A stretch of 64,000 nucleotides of DNA from Comamonadaceae bacterium (GTDB taxonomy: Bacteria > Pseudomonadota > Gammaproteobacteria > Burkholderiales > Burkholderiaceae_C). The position numbers and the translations under genes are program-made. The stretch lies in assembly GCA_027485235.1 (NCBI GenBank), contig JAIXRJ010000008.1, positions 55,754 to 119,753 of the forward strand, given 5' to 3'. Under the pieces are notes generated by a model. The model made no database searches, was not told where the DNA came from, and saw nothing but the letters and a program-made list of their open reading frames with translations. Numbering within the stretch: the first letter of the stretch is position 1; every line of letters starts with the position of its first letter. Positions 41,541 through 51,544 of this stretch are shown here, piece after piece.

Positions 41541-42953
41541 ATGACGAAAATCCGCACCCGCATCGCCCCGTCACCCACGGGGTTTCTGCATTTGGGGACT
41601 GCCCGCACCGCTTTGTACTCTTGGGCCTATGCCCGTCACTATGGTGGCGAGTTTGTGCTGCGCATCGAAGACACCGATGTGGCGCGCTCCAGCCAGGATT
41701 CGGTGGACCAGATCCTGCAATCGATGCACTGGCTGGGCTTGAATTACGACGAAGGCCCGATCTACCAAATGCAGCGCCTGGCTCGTTACCAGACCGTGAT
41801 CGACCAGATGCTGGCCGCAGGCACGGCTTACCGTTGCTACTGCACGCCTGCTGACTTGGAGACCATGAAGGCCGCACAGGAAGCACGTGGCGACAAGCGC
41901 CTGTATGACCGCACCTGGCGTCCTGCGCCGGGCAAGGTGTTGCCGCCTGTACCTGCTGGTGTGCAGCCTGTGATCCGTTTTGCCAATCCGGTCGACGGCG
42001 TGGTGACTTGGAATGACTTGGTCAAAGGCCCGATCAGCATCAGCAACACCGAGATCGATGATTTGATCATTCAACGCGCACCTGAAGAAGACGCGCCTGA
42101 AGGCACGCTGGGCGTGCCCACTTACAACTTCGCGGTGGTGGTTGATGACTGGGACATGGCGATCAGCCATGTGTTCCGCGGTGACGAGCACATCAACAAC
42201 ACGCCTTGGCAGATCAATATGTACCGTGCCTTGGACGCGGCCTTGCCGCAATTCGGGCATCTGCCTGTCATTTTGGGCGATGACGGGCAGAAGTTGTCCA
42301 AGCGCCGCGGGGCCGTGGCCGTTTCCAATTACGACGAAGCCGGTTATCTGCCTGAAGCCATGAACAACTATTTGGCCCGTCTTGGGTGGAGCCATGGCGA
42401 CGATGAACTGTTCAGCCTGGATCAAATGGTGCAATGGTTTGATGGCACGCATTTGTCCAAAAGCCCTGCCCAATGGGATGCTTCCAAACTGGCCTGGGTC
42501 AATGCCCAGCACCTCAAGAGGATGGATGATGCGGCCTTGGCTCAAAAGGTTCAGCCTTTCTTGGCCAAGTTGGGGGTGGCAGCCGATGACCGCCTGACAG
42601 CCATTTGCGGTTTGTTCAAAGACCGTTGCGAGACCTTGGTCGTTTTGGCCAAGTGGGTGAGCGCCTTCTACACAGAAGTTGTGCCCAACCCGGAAGAAAA
42701 AGCCCAACATGTCAGCGATGCGGTCAAGCCGGCATTGGCATTGCTCGCTGAAAAGCTCGCTCTTTGTGCATGGGACAAAACGTCGATTTCTGCTGTGATC
42801 AAGGATGTGTTGACGTCAACGGGCCTCAAAATGCCTCAGATCGCGATGCCGGTTCGCGTGCTGGTGATGGGCACCGCTCAAACCCCTTCTTTGGATGCGG
42901 TGCTGGCGCTGAACAAACGAGAAAAAATTCTCGAGTGTTTGCAAAACGCGTAA
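41541..42953 (+). CDS. gltX: Glutamyl-tRNA synthetase
   Basis: A 470-residue class I aminoacyl-tRNA synthetase. The HIGH motif is present in a variant form in [19 protein letters not shown], and the KMSKS motif is KLSKRRGAV near 255. The end is the helical anticodon-binding part. Length matches the bacterial family. It sits two genes before tRNA-Glu, its own substrate. It ends the purF-to-gltX run, and a promoter for the tRNAs overlaps its end. Confidence 0.97.
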   Translation: MTKIRTRIAPSPTGFLHLGTARTALYSWAYARHYGGEFVLRIEDTDVARSSQDSVDQILQSMHWLGLNYDEGPIYQMQRLARYQTVIDQMLAAGTAYRCYCTPADLETMKAAQEARGDKRLYDRTWRPAPGKVLPPVPAGVQPVIRFANPVDGVVTWNDLVKGPISISNTEIDDLIIQRAPEEDAPEGTLGVPTYNFAVVVDDWDMAISHVFRGDEHINNTPWQINMYRALDAALPQFGHLPVILGDDGQKLSKRRGAVAVSNYDEAGYLPEAMNNYLARLGWSHGDDELFSLDQMVQWFDGTHLSKSPAQWDASKLAWVNAQHLKRMDDAALAQKVQPFLAKLGVAADDRLTAICGLFKDRCETLVVLAKWVSAFYTEVVPNPEEKAQHVSDAVKPALALLAEKLALCAWDKTSISAVIKDVLTSTGLKMPQIAMPVRVLVMGTAQTPSLDAVLALNKREKILECLQNA

Positions 42954-42968
42954 AAACCTGTCTATAAT
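42939..42968 (+). promoter_or_regulatory. Promoter of the tRNA cluster
   Basis: TTGCAA at 42939–42944 and TATAAT at 42963–42968 are 18 bases apart. The first box is inside the end of gltX. The start would be near 42975, about 53 bases before tRNA-Ala. Confidence 0.7.
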
Positions 42969-43027
42969 TTGAGTCTTGGCACCAATGAGGGGCAGCGCAA
43001 AGCAGCAATGCAATACGTTGAACCAGA

Positions 43028-43103
<76 letters not shown>

Positions 43104-43141
43104 AAGTGTCAAGATGATTCGTAAGAATCCGTCCAGGTTAC

Positions 43142-43217
43142 GACCCTATCGTCTAGAGGCCTAGGACATCACCCTTTCACGGTGAGTACCGGGGTTCGAA
43201 TCCCCGTAGGGTCGCCA
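43142..43217 (+). tRNA. tRNA-Glu, anticodon TTC
   Basis: A 76-base cloverleaf starting GACCCTA and pairing with TAGGGTC. The anticodon loop is CTTTCAC, the T arm is GTTCGAATC, and CCA is encoded. It lies about 190 bases downstream of gltX. Confidence 0.95.
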
Positions 43218-43274
43218 AGTTTTGTGGCACTTGGTCAGTTTGCAACAGCAGTCTGGCAAAAGTTACAGCTACCA

Positions 43275-43351
43275 GGAGTGGTAGTTCAGTTGGTTAGAAT
43301 ACCGGCCTGTCACGCCGGGGGTCGCGGGTTCGAGTCCCGTCCACTCCGCCA
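43275..43351 (+). tRNA. tRNA-Asp, anticodon GTC
   Basis: A 77-base cloverleaf starting GGAGTGG and pairing with CCACTCC. The anticodon loop contains CTGTCAC with GTC, the T arm is GTTCGAGTC, and CCA is encoded. Confidence 0.95.
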
Positions 43352-43357
43352 AAATGA

Positions 43358-43398
43358 AACCCTTGTAAGTGCCATGCTTGCAAGGGTTTTTTATTTTT
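43358..43398 (+). terminator. Intrinsic terminator of the tRNA cluster
   Basis: AAACCCTTG pairs with CAAGGGTTT, with a T-rich tail. It stands just 7 bases after tRNA-Asp. Confidence 0.88.
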
Positions 43399-43561
43399 CG
43401 CTGGGATACACCTCAGTTGACCAAGTCATCAAAACACGCATTTGATACCGCGGCTTGGCGGAAAAAGTCGGAGTGTTTGGCTGTGCAATGTGGCCGTTCG
43501 CATTCCAGATATTCCAGATGACCGTGCAGGGATGGATGCTGCTGCTTGAGTAAGGTGACGA

Positions 43562-43656
43562 GCCTTGACCCCGGCACTGGATTCACAGTTAGGGCTGCTT
43601 GGTTCCCCACCTGACCCGGTTGGCCGCTTCACCATGCGGGAAGGCCCGTCAAGAGT
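43562..43656 (-). ncRNA. ffs: Signal recognition particle RNA (4.5S, bacterial small type)
   Basis: Read on the minus strand, GGGTCAGGTGGGGAACCAAG-CAGCC matches the conserved apical loop of 4.5S RNA. The 5' CTTGAC and 3' GTCAAG ends pair, and CCCGCA and TGCCGGGG form the next helix. The size is about 95 bases. This RNA binds Ffh and directs inner-membrane proteins to SecYEG. It sits beside dnaX. The exact ends are estimated. Confidence 0.88.
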
Positions 43657-43657
43657 G

Positions 43658-43663
43658 ATTGTA
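43658..43663 (-). promoter_or_regulatory. -10 box of ffs
   Basis: TACAAT on the minus strand lies just before the predicted 5' end of the RNA, 7 bases from CTTGAC. No strong -35 box is visible. Confidence 0.5.
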
Positions 43664-43778
43664 GGTGAGCTTGTCGTGATTTCTCCTTCGTGCCGTATTT
43701 ATTCCCTTGCGCTAAGGACCCTCGGCGTTTGATGCCTGCAGGGGATGAATGCTTCTAGAGCCCGATAGAATCAGCGGC

Positions 43779-45641
43779 ATGCCTTACCTTGTTCTCGCGC
43801 GCAAATACCGCCCCCGCAATTTCACCGAAATGGTGGGGCAAGAGCACGTGGTGCAAGCCCTGACCAATGCCCTCGTGCAGCAACGCCTGCACCACGCGTA
43901 TTTGTTCACCGGCACCCGGGGCGTGGGCAAGACCACCGTCTCGCGCATTTTGGCCAAATCGCTCAACTGCCAGGGCGCTGACGGGCAGGGCGGCATCACC
44001 GCCGAGCCCTGTGGCGTGTGCCAGGCCTGCCGTGACATCGACGCCGGTCGTTTTGTGGACTACACAGAGCTGGACGCCGCCTCGAACCGGGGTGTGGACG
44101 AGGTGCAAAGCCTGCTGGAGCAGGCGGTGTACAAACCGGTTCAGGGGCGCTTCAAGGTCTTCATGATCGACGAGGTGCACATGCTGACCAACACCGCGTT
44201 CAACGCGATGTTGAAGACCCTGGAAGAGCCCCCCGAATATTTGAAGTTCGTGCTGGCCACGACCGACCCGCAAAAAGTGCCTGTGACGGTGCTCTCGCGT
44301 TGCCTGCAGTTCAACTTGCGCCCCATGGCCCCCGAGACGGTGTTTGAACACCTGACCCAGGTGCTGGCTGCTGAACAATTGAGTGCCGAGCCCTTGGCTT
44401 TGCGCTTGCTGGCCCGCGCTGCACGCGGCTCCATGCGCGACGCACTGAGTCTGACCGACCAGGCCATTGCCTTTGGCAACGGTGTGGTGCAAGAGACAGG
44501 CGTGCGCCAGATGCTGGGCAGTGTGGACCACAGCCATGTTTTGCAAATGATCCGCGCCCTGTCCGAAGGCGACGGTGCGGCGGTGGTGAACCAGATCAAC
44601 GCCCTGCGCCTGCAAGGCGTGTCAGCTGCCGCCACCTTGGAAGAGATGGCCATGCTGCTGCAGCGCATGGCCGTGATGCAGATGGTGCCCAGCATGGCGC
44701 AAGACGGTGATGACCCCGACAGCCAGGGTCTGGCCGAACTGGCCACTGCCATGCCCGCCGAAGAAACCCAATTGCTTTACAGCCTGTGCCTGCACGGGCG
44801 CGTCGAGTTGGGTTTGGCACCTGACGAGTATTCGGCCATGACCATGGTGTTGCTGCGATTGCTGGCCTTCAAGCCTCAAGCGGGCTTGGCTGAAAAAAAA
44901 AGTCCGCTGACCAGCCCCAGGACCACCGCTGACAAGGTTGGTCCGTCTTCCCCGGCGGTACAACTTCCAGCGTCGCCCGAGACATCGGCAGATGCACGCC
45001 ATCCCCAAGCTGCCGCACCCTTGGCATCCGTCGCCATTGCAGCGCCTGCGTCAACCATGGTTTCGTCCGATTCTCCTCCCTGGGAAGACATGCCAGACAG
45101 CACAGCTGATGAGGCTGTTGAGCGATTCGCCATGTCCTTGCCTGAGCGCTCGGCGCCAGAAGGGTCTTTGCAGTGGCGGTCTTTGCCAGTTCGGGAGTCG
45201 TCTGATTCGGCGCGTATCGATGTGCCCAAAATGGCGATGTCGCCCTTGCAGACCACAGCCCAAGGCGAAGTCTGGTTTGAGGTGGTACAAGGTCTCGTGG
45301 CACAAGAAGCCATCACGGCTTTGGTGCGCGAACTGGCCCTTCAATCGCAACTGGTCGCGCGTGATGAGGACCACTGGCTGCTGCGCATTGAGCGCGAATC
45401 CCTCAACCATCCGGCCAGTCGCGAGCGCTTGCAAGCGGCCTTGGCCTCGGCGGGCCATGGCCCGGTTCGCTTGCAACTTGAGCTGGGCGCAGTCGTAGAC
45501 TGCCCTGCCAAGCGAATGGCCGCGGCGGCAGCTGCGAAAATGGTGGCCGCGCAAGAATTGATAGAAAACGACCCCTTGGTTCAGAGTCTGGTGCGAGAGT
45601 TTGGCGCGAAAATTGTGCCCGGCAGCCTCAAGCTGATCTGA
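43779..45641 (+). CDS. dnaX: DNA polymerase III subunits tau and gamma
   Basis: A 620-residue clamp-loader protein. It has [17 protein letters not shown] (Walker A), the zinc cluster around [11 protein letters not shown], and the Walker B region [12 protein letters not shown], then [11 protein letters not shown]. Domain III runs to about residue 365. A Pro/Ala-rich linker follows, and the C-terminal 150 residues are the tau-specific alpha-binding part. An A9 run near codons 372–375 may generate a shorter gamma form. Start at [12 protein letters not shown]; an upstream ATG adds ten poorly matching residues. Confidence 0.95.
   Translation: MPYLVLARKYRPRNFTEMVGQEHVVQALTNALVQQRLHHAYLFTGTRGVGKTTVSRILAKSLNCQGADGQGGITAEPCGVCQACRDIDAGRFVDYTELDAASNRGVDEVQSLLEQAVYKPVQGRFKVFMIDEVHMLTNTAFNAMLKTLEEPPEYLKFVLATTDPQKVPVTVLSRCLQFNLRPMAPETVFEHLTQVLAAEQLSAEPLALRLLARAARGSMRDALSLTDQAIAFGNGVVQETGVRQMLGSVDHSHVLQMIRALSEGDGAAVVNQINALRLQGVSAAATLEEMAMLLQRMAVMQMVPSMAQDGDDPDSQGLAELATAMPAEETQLLYSLCLHGRVELGLAPDEYSAMTMVLLRLLAFKPQAGLAEKKSPLTSPRTTADKVGPSSPAVQLPASPETSADARHPQAAAPLASVAIAAPASTMVSSDSPPWEDMPDSTADEAVERFAMSLPERSAPEGSLQWRSLPVRESSDSARIDVPKMAMSPLQTTAQGEVWFEVVQGLVAQEAITALVRELALQSQLVARDEDHWLLRIERESLNHPASRERLQAALASAGHGPVRLQLELGAVVDCPAKRMAAAAAAKMVAAQELIENDPLVQSLVREFGAKIVPGSLKLI
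44893..44944 (+). promoter_or_regulatory. Possible dnaX slippage signal: A9 run and hairpin
   Basis: Nine A at 44893–44901 read GAA AAA AAA AGT. The -1 frame stops after ten further codons, giving a product of about 384 residues. A hairpin of GGACCACC with GGTTGGTCC lies at 44920–44944. Both ribosomal and polymerase slippage are known for dnaX in other bacteria; here it is a prediction. Confidence 0.55.
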
Positions 45642-45681
45642 AGCCTACTTCACTGACACAAACGACATCAAAGGAATTTCC

Positions 45682-46005
45682 ATGTTCAACAAAGGACAAC
45701 TCGCTGGCTTGATGAAACAAGCCCAAGCCATGCAAGACAACCTGAAAAAAGCCCAAGACGAATTGGCCCATGTGGAGGTCGAGGGTCAATCTGGCTCTGG
45801 CATGGTCAAAGTGCTCATGACCTGCAAACACAACGTGCGCCGTGTGACGATTGACCCCAGCTTGTTGGCCGATGACAAGGACATGTTGGAAGACTTGGTG
45901 GCCGCCGCTTTCAATGACGCGGCGCGCGAGGCAGAAGCGGTTTCCCAGCAAAAAATGGGCAAGCTCACCGCTGGATTGCCGCCGGGCATGAAGATGCCTT
46001 TCTAA
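45682..46005 (+). CDS. ybaB: YbaB/EbfC nucleoid-associated protein
   Basis: A 107-residue protein with the family pattern [21 protein letters not shown], then the [21 protein letters not shown] middle and a Gly/Pro-rich end. It is usually found between dnaX and recR, as here. It binds DNA and compacts it without strong sequence preference. Distances of 41 and 18 bases to its neighbours suggest one operon. Confidence 0.95.
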   Translation: MFNKGQLAGLMKQAQAMQDNLKKAQDELAHVEVEGQSGSGMVKVLMTCKHNVRRVTIDPSLLADDKDMLEDLVAAAFNDAAREAEAVSQQKMGKLTAGLPPGMKMPF

Positions 46006-46023
46006 GCCGAGAACACCGAATTC

Positions 46024-46614
46024 ATGGCCGATACCCACGCCTTGGCCACTTTGGTGCAAGCCCTCAAAATCTTGCCAGGGGTCGGTATCAAGTCGGCCTC
46101 TCGCATGGCTTTCCAATTGTTGCAAAACGACCGTGCAAGCGCCCGACAGCTGGCTGCCGCTTTGCAAAATGCCGTGGACAAGGTGCGCCACTGCGAGTGC
46201 TGTCACACCTTCACGGAAGCGCAGTTGTGCGACACCTGTCAGGACGGGGCGCGCGACCGTTCTCAGTTGTGTGTGATTGAAACGCCCGCCGATCAATCGG
46301 CGATTGAGCGGACGGGCACGTACCGCGGCTTGTACTTTGTCCTGATGGGCAAGCTCAGTCCTTTGGATGGCATCGGACCGCACGACATAGGCTTGGCCAA
46401 ACTCAAACACCGTGTCGCCGATGGGCGGGTTGCCGAGGTCATCCTGGCCACCAATTTCACGGCAGAGGGTGAGGCCACGGCACATGTGATTTCGGAAATG
46501 ATTCGCCGGCCAGATCTGAAGGTGACGCGTTTGGCCAGAGGCGTACCTGCGGGCAGTGAGCTTGAATATGTCGATTTGGGCACCATTGCCCACGCGCTGG
46601 TCGACCGGCGTTGA
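46024..46614 (+). CDS. recR: Recombination protein RecR
   Basis: A 196-residue protein. [19 protein letters not shown] forms the helix-hairpin-helix. The zinc motif is [17 protein letters not shown] Toprim region follows with [17 protein letters not shown] and [18 protein letters not shown]. RecR works with RecFO or RecO to load RecA on gaps. The last part is the C-terminal Walker-like tail. It is the third gene of dnaX–ybaB–recR. Confidence 0.97.
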   Translation: MADTHALATLVQALKILPGVGIKSASRMAFQLLQNDRASARQLAAALQNAVDKVRHCECCHTFTEAQLCDTCQDGARDRSQLCVIETPADQSAIERTGTYRGLYFVLMGKLSPLDGIGPHDIGLAKLKHRVADGRVAEVILATNFTAEGEATAHVISEMIRRPDLKVTRLARGVPAGSELEYVDLGTIAHALVDRR

Positions 46615-46789
46615 GCCCTTGAGACCCGAGCCGCACAAGCGGTCAGGCATGGGATGCGATCACCGCAGCGACTGAAATCAAGGACCGCAATCCGTTAAGT
46701 GAAAACCCGCTTGGGATCAATCCCGATGTGCGCAATTGTCTTGCGACTTATGCTGAAACCATTGGATTTGATTTCTCTGTGGGGGATTT

Positions 46790-47824
46790 TTGTCTCGCTT
46801 GCAAAGCAACCGTCGAACCTTTTTGCTCGCTTCCATGGGCACCATGGGCGGGGCATCATCGGTCGCCAGTGAGGCGGGCCCCTACCGAGTCACCATGGCG
46901 CTGGCCGCTCGTCAAAGCCTGTACCACCTGCCTTTGACCTTGGCCGACCAATTGGGATTTTTCAGACAAGCAGGCGTGGCTGTGGAGTGGCTTCAGCATG
47001 AGGCAGGATCCAAAGTCTTGCTCAGTGCTTTGCAGGGACAAGCCGATGTGGTGGCGGGTGCCTTCGAGCATGTTTTCAGCATGCACCACAAAGGTCAAAG
47101 TTACCAAGCTTTTATTCAGATGGGGCGCACGCCCCAACTTGCTTTGGGCGTGTCAACCCGCAAAGGGGCCAGCTTGCGCTCGGTGATGGGCTTGAGGGGC
47201 GCTCGCCTTGGCGTTTCCTCACTCGAGTCGGGTACACACTGGATGGCTTGCCAATGGTTGTTGCACCATGGATTGTTGCCCGAGGATGTGGTCTTCGTCG
47301 AGGTGGGGACTTCGCAATCGGTGATCGAAGCTTTGCGCAGTGGCGCGATCGATGCCTTGTGCAACCCCGATCCGGTGATGCATTGGCTTGAGCAAAAAAA
47401 TGAGATCCGCATTTTGGGCGAAGCGCGCTCCTTGGCGGCCACACGCAAAGTGATGGCTGGTGATGTTCCGGGCGCCTGTTTGATCGCCCGCACCGACTAC
47501 CTGCAGCGTCATCCAGCCGTGGCGCAAGCGATCAGCGATGCGGTCATCCATGCGCTCAAATGGCTCCAAACAGCGGGCCTGACCGATATTTTGAAAATGG
47601 TTCCCGCACACCATTGGATGGGGGATCGCGCCATTTACTTGGGCGCCTTCGAAAAGTTGCGCGATTCCTATGCCCCGGATGGCTTGGTATTGCCCACCGC
47701 GGTGCTCAACGCCTCGCAGGCGCATGCGCGCCTGACCAATCACACCCCGCTGGCACGTCCCTTGGTGGAGCGGCTGTACAACAACAGTTTTGCCAGCAAA
47801 TCAAAAGTCCGATTTGCCGCGTGA
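46790..47824 (+). CDS. ABC-type substrate-binding protein, NMT1/SsuA-like, with Tat signal
   Basis: A 344-residue exported protein. NRRTFLLASMGTMGGAS looks like a twin-arginine signal, and YRVTMALAARQSLYHLPLTLADQLGFFRQAGVAVEW is the NMT1/THI5/SsuA start, with VGTSQSVIEALRSGAIDALCNPDP further on. Ligands in the family include sulfonates, nitrate and pyrimidine precursors; this one is unknown. No permease or ATPase gene lies nearby. The start codon is TTG at 46790 with a G-rich site before it. It converges on mltD, 6 bases apart. Confidence 0.78.
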   Translation: MSRLQSNRRTFLLASMGTMGGASSVASEAGPYRVTMALAARQSLYHLPLTLADQLGFFRQAGVAVEWLQHEAGSKVLLSALQGQADVVAGAFEHVFSMHHKGQSYQAFIQMGRTPQLALGVSTRKGASLRSVMGLRGARLGVSSLESGTHWMACQWLLHHGLLPEDVVFVEVGTSQSVIEALRSGAIDALCNPDPVMHWLEQKNEIRILGEARSLAATRKVMAGDVPGACLIARTDYLQRHPAVAQAISDAVIHALKWLQTAGLTDILKMVPAHHWMGDRAIYLGAFEKLRDSYAPDGLVLPTAVLNASQAHARLTNHTPLARPLVERLYNNSFASKSKVRFAA

Positions 47825-47830
47825 AAGGCT

Positions 47831-49363
47831 TCACCGCTTGGCTGTTTGGGACGCTTGGCCCGGTTTCGAATGGGCCGCCCCAGTTGTCCTTTTTCGGGCC
47901 ATCGCACCCGCGCCAGTGCCAGTTCGGGCAGATTGAAACGGCACCATCACCGCCAAGCTTTGGCCCGCCGTCAAGGTGGCATTGGGTTTGATTTTGTTCC
48001 AGGCGATCATGTTGGCCGCACTCACGCCATGCCGTGCTGCCAAGCTGGCCAAGGAATCGCCCTTGCGGGCTGTCACCATGATGCGTTTGAGAACGATTTG
48101 CGGCGCCAAGGCCAATTGCGCATTGGCGGCGATGGATTCGCTGACATCGCTGTCGAGTTGTCCTTTGCGGTGCACCAGCAAAGTGGAGCCGGCTTTGACC
48201 ATCATGTTGTTCGGTATGCCATTGGCCGAACGCAACTGCGCCACATTCATGTCCACCAAAGCGGCCGCTTCCTCGGCTTTCATGGTGCGGGGCGCTTGCC
48301 AAGCCGTCCAAGTGGCCAGACGTTGTTGGGCCTGGTTTTGCAGATTGATTTCGAAGGTGGTCGCATTGTCCCAAGGCAGCAAAACTTGGGGCGTGCTCGA
48401 GGCCAAGATGACCGGGCGATTCATGGAGGGGTTCAGGGCTTTGAAATCTTCCAAGCTGATGCCTGCCAGTTGGACCGCCACAGCCACATCCATGTCCCGA
48501 TCGATGGGCACACTCTTGAAAAAGGGGTGATTCTGGATGAGCGGCAACTGCGTGTTGAAGGCTTCTGGCTGGGCCACGATGTTCTTGACAGCTTGCAACT
48601 TCGGCACGTAATAACGAGTTTCATTGGGCATGTTCAGGGCGCTGTAGGTCAGAGGTTTGCCCTGGGCTTTGTTGCGAGCCAAGGCGCGACCAACGCTGCC
48701 TTCGCCCCAGTTGTAGGCGGCCAAAGCCAAGTGCCAATCGCCAAACATGCCGTACAGTTTTTGCAAATAATCCAAGGCGGCGCGGGTCGACTCCAGCACG
48801 TCGCGGCGTTCGTCATGGAACAGGTTTTGCTTGAGGTCAAAGTATTTGCCGGTTGCGGGCATGAATTGCCACATGCCAGCAGCTTTGGCGCTCGAGACAG
48901 CATAGGGGTTGAAAGCGGATTCGATGAAAGGCAGCAAAGCCAATTCGGTGGGCATTTGGCGGCGTTCGAGTTCCTGGACAATGTGGAACAGGTAGGGGCG
49001 TGATCGCTCGGTCATGCGCAAGATGTAGTCGGGTCGGCTGGCGTACCACTTTTCCCGGTTGCGCACGAAATCATCGTCCAGGTTTGGCATGGCAAATCCG
49101 CGGCGTATGCGCTCCCAAATATCGGTCGTCGCCGTCAGACCCAGACTGGCGTTGGGATTGAGCGAGATGGGGCGCTCATCCAGGGGGGGGGGCGGTGAAA
49201 CAATGTGGCTGACTGGAGGCGGGCTCGTGCTGGCTGGAGGGCTGATCACCGTGACAGGTTCTGGTGCCGATGTGGCGCAGCCTGCCAGCCAAAGTGTCAG
49301 CGCCAAGCCCAGGGCCCCGGTGATTCGGCGGCATGAAAAATGCAACAACGGGGACATGTTCAT
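47831..49363 (-). CDS. mltD: Membrane-bound lytic transglycosylase D
   Basis: A 510-residue lipoprotein. The lipobox LAGC comes after a hydrophobic signal near residue 30. The SLT domain has the catalytic Glu in LLPFIESAFNPYAVSSAKAA and GMWQFMPATGKYFDL. A LysM repeat with TARKGDSLASLAARHGVS lies near the end, and a degenerate repeat before it. It cleaves peptidoglycan glycan strands with a 1,6-anhydro end. Start is ATG at 49363, overlapping the gloB stop in ATGA. In E. coli mltD also follows gloB. Confidence 0.93.
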   Translation of the reverse strand: MNMSPLLHFSCRRITGALGLALTLWLAGCATSAPEPVTVISPPASTSPPPVSHIVSPPPPLDERPISLNPNASLGLTATTDIWERIRRGFAMPNLDDDFVRNREKWYASRPDYILRMTERSRPYLFHIVQELERRQMPTELALLPFIESAFNPYAVSSAKAAGMWQFMPATGKYFDLKQNLFHDERRDVLESTRAALDYLQKLYGMFGDWHLALAAYNWGEGSVGRALARNKAQGKPLTYSALNMPNETRYYVPKLQAVKNIVAQPEAFNTQLPLIQNHPFFKSVPIDRDMDVAVAVQLAGISLEDFKALNPSMNRPVILASSTPQVLLPWDNATTFEINLQNQAQQRLATWTAWQAPRTMKAEEAAALVDMNVAQLRSANGIPNNMMVKAGSTLLVHRKGQLDSDVSESIAANAQLALAPQIVLKRIMVTARKGDSLASLAARHGVSAANMIAWNKIKPNATLTAGQSLAVMVPFQSARTGTGAGAMARKRTTGAAHSKPGQASQTAKR

Positions 49364-50133
49364 TTGAATTCGTTTTTCCAGATGCGCAGTGCGGCAAAGG
49401 TGGAGACGTCGTCGAGCGCTGTCGCGTCGTGTTGTTTGACGGCAGCAGATACAGCCTTGCTGCGGCTGCGCAAGAAAGGATTGATGGCCAGTTCGGTCGA
49501 AAGACGGACTGGCACAGTGGGGCGTTGTTCTTGCCGGAGTTCTGCGCAAATGCGCTGGTGGGTATGCAAAGCAGCGTTTTCAGGATCGATGGTCAAGGCG
49601 AATTTTAAATTCGACAGGGTGTATTCGTGGGCAGGGCAAACACGGGTGTGGCTGGGCAAACGGGACAGGCGGTCCAGGCTGTCCAGCATTTGTGCGGGGG
49701 TGCCTTCAAAAAGGCGACCACACCCTGCTGAAAACAAGGTGTCTCCGCAAAACAGCACGGGGTCTTGTTGCGCAGGTGTTCCCCAAAAGGCAATGTGACC
49801 CGCCGTGTGGCCCGGTACATCGATCACTTCCCATGCCATTCCATGCCAGGAGAGCCGATCACCTTGTTGAACGCCTGTGCAAGCAACCGGCATCACTTCG
49901 AGCGCCGGGCCGTAGACCAAAGCCCCAGTGAGGGCGCACACATCGGCCAGACCACCCGTGTGGTCGGCATGGTGGTGCGTGACTAGAATGGTGTCCAAAT
50001 GCACCTGCGGGTTTTGTTCCAACCATGCCAAGACGACCTTGCTGTCGCCGGGATCAACCACCAATGCATGGTGGTCATCGTGCAACAACCAGATGTAGTT
50101 GTCTGTAAAAGCGGGCAAAGGGATAAGTTTCAT
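49360..50133 (-). CDS. gloB: Hydroxyacylglutathione hydrolase (glyoxalase II)
   Basis: A 257-residue metallo-beta-lactamase-fold enzyme that hydrolyses S-lactoylglutathione in methylglyoxal detoxification. THHHADHTGG is the metal motif, followed by PGHTAGHIAF, FCGDTLFSAGCGRLFEG and CPAHEYT, and an R-[ST]-[ST] glutathione region near the end. Start at ATG 50133 because [15 protein letters not shown] is the family start. Its start codon shares bases with that of the opposite methyltransferase. Confidence 0.96.
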   Translation of the reverse strand: MKLIPLPAFTDNYIWLLHDDHHALVVDPGDSKVVLAWLEQNPQVHLDTILVTHHHADHTGGLADVCALTGALVYGPALEVMPVACTGVQQGDRLSWHGMAWEVIDVPGHTAGHIAFWGTPAQQDPVLFCGDTLFSAGCGRLFEGTPAQMLDSLDRLSRLPSHTRVCPAHEYTLSNLKFALTIDPENAALHTHQRICAELRQEQRPTVPVRLSTELAINPFLRSRSKAVSAAVKQHDATALDDVSTFAALRIWKNEFK

Positions 50134-50962
50134 GGAGTCCCCCATTCTAAAAAGTCAGAATTCAACAGCATCTTGGCTGAGCCATCTGGGCCAGCCGGTG
50201 TCGGAACGCTTGCTCAGTTGGGAGCAAGAACAATCGGACACCTTGCTGGCCGACGTCTTTGGCTACCATGCTTTGCAGCTCGGTTGGCCCGCTTTGCAAG
50301 CTTTGCGGAGCAACAGGATGCCCAACAGGTGGCTGGCGCACGCCGAGTTTGAAGAGCCTTCAGCGGGAATCGTCTGGCCCTTGCAGGAACAAACAGCCGA
50401 GATGCATTTGCATTTTGACAGCAGAGCCTGGCCATGGCCGGCAGACAGCTTGGATTTGGTGGTCTTGCCGCACACCTTGGAGCGCTCTGCCGACCCCCAC
50501 GCTTGCCTGCGAGAAGTGGCAAGGGTGTTGATTCCCGAGGGGCACGTGATGATCACGGGTTTCAATCCCTTGAGTTTTTGGGCTTGCCAGTTGGCCTACG
50601 GGCAGCGAAAGCGAAGTGCCCAAGGGCCTTGTCCTTTGCGTTTGGTGGCGTACCGCAGGTTGCGTGACTGGTTGCGTTTATTGGGCTTTGAGGTGCAAAT
50701 CAGCCGTTTTTGGGGCTGGACGCCCGCTTTGGCCAGCGAAGCCTGGGTGAGGCGGCTCCATGGACTCGAGGCCGTTGGTCAGCGTTGGTGCCCCATCATT
50801 GGCGGCGTGTATTTGATTTTGGCGACCAAGCGGGTGACGGCCGGACGCTGGATCAATGGCCGTCCTCGGCGCGCGGTACGATCGCCCGTTACAGCAACCG
50901 TGCCCGTGGCCCGGTCCGACAACACCATGGGCCTTGACTCGGCCTCGAAAGACATTGGTTGA
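50132..50962 (+). CDS. SAM-dependent methyltransferase-like protein (YafS region)
   Basis: A 276-residue class I methyltransferase-like protein. [44 protein letters not shown] carries motif IV–VI of the Methyltransf_11 fold, but the classical glycine-rich SAM motif I is weak. In E. coli, yafS holds the same place between gloB and rnhA. The substrate is unknown. The start at 50132 has AAGGGA upstream. Its stop overlaps the rnhA TTG start. Confidence 0.75.
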   Translation: MESPILKSQNSTASWLSHLGQPVSERLLSWEQEQSDTLLADVFGYHALQLGWPALQALRSNRMPNRWLAHAEFEEPSAGIVWPLQEQTAEMHLHFDSRAWPWPADSLDLVVLPHTLERSADPHACLREVARVLIPEGHVMITGFNPLSFWACQLAYGQRKRSAQGPCPLRLVAYRRLRDWLRLLGFEVQISRFWGWTPALASEAWVRRLHGLEAVGQRWCPIIGGVYLILATKRVTAGRWINGRPRRAVRSPVTATVPVARSDNTMGLDSASKDIG

Positions 50963-51405
50963 ACCACGTCGAGATTTACACCGATGGTGCCTGCAAAGGC
51001 AATCCCGGCCCGGGCGGCTGGGGCGTCCGTTTGCAATCGGGTCAACACCTCCAGGAGTTGTGTGGCGGTGAGCTGAACACCACCAACAACCGAATGGAGA
51101 TGACCGCCGTCATCGAAGGCCTGTTGGCCCTCAAGCGGCCCTGTCAGGTGACGCTTTATTTGGACAGCGAATACGTTCGCAAAGGCATCACCGAGTGGAT
51201 CCACGGTTGGAAAGCCCGAGGCTGGCGCACGGCAGCGAAGCAGCCGGTCAAAAACGCTGATTTGTGGCAAAAACTCGACGCCGTGGTGTCCTCTTCGGGA
51301 CATCAAATTGACTGGCGCTGGGTCAAGGGGCATGCGGGAGATGCGGGCAATGAGCGGGCCGATGCCTTGGCCAACCAAGGCGTGGACAAGGCCTTGGGGC
51401 GCTGA
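50959..51405 (+). CDS. rnhA: Ribonuclease HI
   Basis: A 148-residue enzyme that cuts RNA in RNA:DNA hybrids. The four acidic residues are visible: D in [17 protein letters not shown] in [12 protein letters not shown] in LYLDSEYV, and D in [12 protein letters not shown]. The start is the rare TTG at 50959, overlapping the upstream TGA. Length matches E. coli (155). In E. coli dnaQ follows, but here the RND genes follow. Confidence 0.96.
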   Translation: MNHVEIYTDGACKGNPGPGGWGVRLQSGQHLQELCGGELNTTNNRMEMTAVIEGLLALKRPCQVTLYLDSEYVRKGITEWIHGWKARGWRTAAKQPVKNADLWQKLDAVVSSSGHQIDWRWVKGHAGDAGNERADALANQGVDKALGR

Positions 51406-51544
51406 GCCGGGCCATCAGCCGGGCCAGCAGCCCCTCTGAGCCTGGGCAGTGGATCCATGCCCATCGCAGTGCCCATTGGGGAAGTGAACAGACGCTGTTA
51501 CATTTTGACAGTCTGGGTGACTTCAACCTGCGAAAGAGATCTGA

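Noticed and set aside
41571..42710. A 379-codon frame antisense to gltX
   Set aside because: gltX is clear by its HIGH-like and KLSKR motifs. The antisense reading is a shadow.
43413..43635. Short minus-strand frames of about 65 codons
   Set aside because: They overlap the SRP RNA gene and lack a ribosome site, so they are not coding.
46728..46937. A 69-codon frame before and into the substrate-binding gene
   Set aside because: It is out of frame with the binding protein, has no ribosome site and no known similarity.
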